The notes beneath the pieces were generated by a model. That model worked only from the letters and a program-made list of their open reading frames with translations, was not told the origin of the DNA and ran no database searches. From Polydactylus sextarius (taxonomy: Eukaryota > Chordata > Actinopteri > Polynemidae): 64,000 nucleotides of DNA. This document shows positions 60,482-64,000 of the stretch, piece by piece. Numbering within the stretch: position 1 is the stretch's first letter; every line of letters starts with the position of its first letter. A program made the translations under genes and the position numbers. The DNA is taken from NCBI GenBank assembly GCA_016801845.1, contig CM028919.1, positions 15,225,159 to 15,289,158 of the forward strand. The letters are read 5' to 3'.

Positions 60482-63400
60482 TCAGAGCTGGTACCACTTT
60501 TTATCTTTGTACTTCAGCATCATCTGGGGACAGAAACAATAATAATAAGTCAATAATAAGAAGCTAACGCGTAAGCAATGTTTCGTGTGGGTGATGAGGT
60601 ATTAGATACACACATCATGAGCGTGTTTGGAGAAGGACTCGGCGCTCGCCATCATGGCCGCCGTTCTCTCCTCCAGTTCGCCCAGTTTCTGTCCTCTCTC
60701 GTCCAGAGCTATCCGGGCCCGAGCCAGGTCCCCGACCACCCCCGACGCTGCACCCTTCATACCCTCCATGCTGCCTGGGCCCGGGATGTGCTGAGCCAGG
60801 CTGCGAGAGGCTTTACCAGCCGCTGTTTCACCGACTATCAGATACGCATCATTTAAAATCAAATCATCACCTCTGACATCATGTTTATACTGTACATACT
60901 GAGAGAATTGCCTCAGTATCATAGACAAATAAGTATAAAACTTAAATAGCCGTTGTAAATACAGACAATGCCTCTTGTGTTTACAGTGAACGACTGAGCT
61001 GATGGAGTCACAGGAAGGAATAGAAACCAGTTGTGTTGAGAAACAGACAGTTAATTATGTTGACGTGTAAATGTAAGAAGCTGAGGGATTCACACGAGGT
61101 GGATGTGTACTCACACAGGTCCTCTCTGTCCAGAGACTGAGCTCCTCCACCAAAAAGGCCTTTGAAGAAGCCTCTGTTAGGAGCCTCTGGTGTCTCCACA
61201 GGAGTAAACAACTCACTGAGCATCTCCTAGAGAAACAAACAGCACGTGTCAACATTTACTCCCTGTGGACATGAAGACTGACCTGTTTTTTTGCGGTCGT
61301 TTCAGGTTAGGGGAGAGGCAGAGAAAACCATTGGATGGAGAAACACTAGTATGTTCTGCTGGACTTCATCCAAACCTGCAGCTTTTCTACATTCAGCATT
61401 ACTGGATCTGGCAATAACACGGGATGTTAGGTGATGTGCACTGATGTTGACTGATAAAGAGTTTCTGACCTGCAAGTTGTCGCAGGTCTCCTGACTGTAG
61501 GTGATCCTCTGGATCTCGGTGGGAGAGGTGAGGTACAGGGCTTGACCGAGGTTAGAGAAGCAGAACGTCCTGGCTATCCGCATGTCTGTCAGCGGCAGGT
61601 AATTCACATCCAGCAGAGGCCGCAGACTTGGCAAACTGTGGGAGAAACAGAGACGTGTGACTGTTAAAAACTGTATCCATCTCCCTTTGGACTGAGTGGT
61701 ATCGTTGCTATAAAAATGAGCTGCACTAGAGACTCTGGTACCTCAGAGTCATTATGTGTCCGTTAGCACAGAAACAGGCGATGCAGTTGGTTCCAGCCAT
61801 CACCACAACGTCAGCCCTCAACACGAACGAGGTCTCTGTGATGTTGTGTTTGTAGAGGCGGGTTTGGGACGGCATCGCCACCACTTTGGCCTGTTTTTCC
61901 GAACACACGACGACGAACTGTGACTCCTGACCCTCTTGTGACGCGGCAGGAGAGGCAGGCCTGCGCCTCTTGCTCTTCTCCTTCTCCTCATCTGAGGCAT
62001 TCGGGTCATACCATGACTCGTAGGGAGGGGGCAGCAGAGCTCCAGCAGAGTCCAGCAGGGCCATGGTCAAAATGCCTCCTTTGAGTTTGACTAGAGTGCC
62101 TGGAAAATGATATTAAAGAGTAAATATTTCAGTTTGGATTAAGGACTCCAATCACTTTTTAGATTTGGATACAGAACTTGTCGAGTTCATATTTCTAGTA
62201 GCACAGAAAACACGGACAGAGAGAAACTAACTTCCTTATATCTGACGGGGAAGTTTGATGAGTAAGGAATAAGTCTTAACATCGTTTCAATTTTAACTGT
62301 TAAAAGATCATTTAAGGTTGTCAATGAGTTCACGTCGGCTTCTCACCGCAGGACGAGACGCCGACCGGCTGCTGCAGCCTCTGGTCTCCTCCGGGCGGCA
62401 GGCTGACGGCCACCGTCATCACAGAGCCATGGGTGGTTCCCACCAGCAGACAAGGACCGAGCGAACCGTCCGTCTTCCTGGGGAAACTCTCGCAGAAGTG
62501 AAAGGAGGAGATGGCCTCCCGAGATTCTCTTTCTATGCTGGTTACGCTCGAGCTACGTGAGCGGGTGAACGAGTTATCCTTGGCATCTGGACGGACAGAG
62601 GGAAAACAAAAATAAGACAATGAGGAAATCTTTTGTGAGAAACTGAAGCTTAAAGATGGATTCTCTGTGCAAACAGGAGAATTATAGATGTTAACGGTTA
62701 ATTTAGCACCACGTCGCCTTTGAACATTCGTGTCTTTGTAAATCGACCCAGTAACAAATAAACAAACTCTTCATTCACCGAAAAGCCTTTCGACATTGAG
62801 ATGATACAGTTTTCTTTAAATGTTTCCTAATTTGTTTTTCTGCAATTAAATTTGACAACAACAATCTCAATGTGTAAAAGTGCAGCAACATATGCAGGAT
62901 GTGCTACAGTGACTCCCAAGAACTGTTATTTAAGAAGACGCTTATTCATGCCTCATTAATCTGCTGACGAAGTCTGAAACACAAGGTTTTTTCAGTTTGA
63001 AGAGCTAATGAGGGATCCCAAGAGAAACAAAACAAAAAAAAGATGTGTGACAGGGGACAGGGAAGGCATAGATACACCGCCCGTCATGTGTGTCCTTCAC
63101 ACGGAAAAACTGTAAACAAGAAAAGCAAGAATTTAAAAGCTGAGTGTAGACGAGCCGGTGCAACTTCCTCAAAAGGAGAAGAAAGCTTCATTGTGAGAGG
63201 ATTAGTGTCACATGTCAACCACTTCACTCTAAAAGCCCCAGCGGTGGTGGGGGTTAGTACCAGGCCCAAACCAGACCACAGCCGGTCCACTCACGGGGGT
63301 CGACCGGGGCTGACTGCGTCCTACAAACGTTCATCTTCAGGCTCATCCTGGTTGCTGCTGCGCCATTGTTCTTACAATGTTTGCTCTTCTTACACGTGAG

Positions 63401-64000
63401 CGAGCGCCAGCGTTGGACCCTCTCCTCTGCTCACAGTGAACACAGACACAGTGTTCGTCTCAGAAACCACACAACACGTCTCACTCACACCGTCAGACGA
63501 TCAGCAGCACTCACAACACAACACAGTTATTTACAGAAGATGAAGACCTGTGGAGGAAATACTAAAGCTTATTGGAAGATAAAATAAAAGGCGTTAGTTT
63601 TGCCTTACCCTGTTCTGGCTTTGGTTCACTAGACGAGCTAATTTTCCGTGACATCTTCGCTGTAACAGAAACAAATATTCCAATTTTATGAGGAAAGAAA
63701 AACCACTGAAAACTGACATTTTTTGTTTTGAAGAACCAAACGTTACTGAAAAAATTACCAACAATGATTAGTAATAATCGGTTAAGTTATCAGTGACGTC
63801 ATCTGGGCAGTGCAGATTAATTGAAAGACAACACACTGAAAACAGGAGTTTGAGTCTTATGAGTGGTGACAGACACGTTCTCTACTACTGAGAACATATA
63901 GTCAACAGTCCGCATCGCTTTAAAAAGACAATTATCATTCAGTAACATTTGACTTGGTTTGTTCTTCTCTAACCTGAGTCAATCTCAGTATAAAGCCCTG
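60482..64000 (-). CDS. stxbp5: Tomosyn-1 / syntaxin-binding protein 5 (STXBP5), 3' exons; 5' part outside the window
   Basis: Exons, 5' to 3' on minus: possibly 63974-64000 (partial; ends TEIDS, weak), then 63609-63659, 62347-62586, 61742-62099, 61470-61635, 61115-61226, 60614-60834 and 60482-60523. From 63659 to the TGA at 60482 the phases join into 395 codons. Seen in order: the linker/insert SRKISSSSEP, NSFTRSRSSSVTSIERESRE, the last WD40 blades (CLLVGTTHGSVMTVAV, ETSFVLRADVVVMAGTN, ACFCANGHIMTLR, ARTFCFSNLGQALYLTSPTE), then EMLSELFTPVETPEAPNR and GFFKGLFGGGAQSLDRED. The C-terminal R-SNARE motif (GMKGAASGVVGDLARARIAL, then DERGQKLGELEERTAAMM) ends in KDKKWYQL, with the zero-layer Arg in DERGQ. 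Tomosyn binds syntaxin-1 and SNAP-25 through this motif, displacing synaptobrevin and restraining exocytosis. STXBP5L is the close alternative, but adjacency to samd5 and sash1 favours STXBP5. The N-terminal WD40 propellers lie beyond 64000. Confidence 0.95.

Overview
The window is a vertebrate nuclear locus, almost certainly from a teleost fish. Its genes are split by short AT-rich introns with GT/AG borders. Fish-type repeats are scattered through it, along with long simple-sequence tracts. Five protein-coding genes can be read by translating exons and checking that splice phases agree. From left to right they are zbtb24 (minus strand, 4414-9.2 kb), ddo (plus strand, about 9.7-12.1 kb), sash1 (minus, 12951 to about 24.1 or 24.5 kb), samd5 (minus, first coding exon 55294-55761 with a 5' UTR exon at 56338-56520) and the 3' part of stxbp5 (minus, 60482 to beyond 64000). 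As I recall the human map, STXBP5, SAMD5 and SASH1 are consecutive and co-oriented on 6q24, and ZBTB24 and DDO lie on 6q21. The window therefore joins two human 6q neighbourhoods.

Region by region: 1-4.4 kb is intergenic and 3'-UTR DNA with one weak exon candidate. The zbtb24/ddo intergenic interval (9.1-9.8 kb) looks like a divergent promoter with two YY1-type motifs facing away from each other. ddo and sash1 converge on an AT-rich 0.8 kb interval with poly(A) signals for both strands. From 24.5 to 55.3 kb no gene could be identified. That stretch holds a 28-unit CAG/CTG tract, a decayed Tc1-like transposon, a hairpin-forming teleost tandem repeat, a piggyBac-like MITE and four long minisatellites. 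A few unique-looking blocks there could be conserved regulatory DNA. 57.2-60.5 kb is probably the long 3' UTR of stxbp5.

Roles known for the families: ZBTB24 is a BTB/AT-hook/C2H2 transcription factor. DDO is the peroxisomal FAD oxidase of acidic D-amino acids. SASH1 and SAMD5 are SAM-domain scaffold or adaptor proteins. STXBP5 (tomosyn-1) is a WD40/R-SNARE inhibitor of vesicle fusion. Apart from conserved position there is no sign that these genes share a pathway.

The most interesting reading concerns samd5 and sash1. sash1 here ends without the C-terminal second SAM domain of mammalian SASH1, and I found no counterpart of its mammalian first coding exon. samd5 exon 1 ends in phase 0, sash1's first recognisable exon starts in phase 0, and an open 126-nt phase 0-0 exon candidate lies between them. 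One SAM-SLY-SH3-SAM transcript could therefore be made. This is inference and needs RNA evidence.
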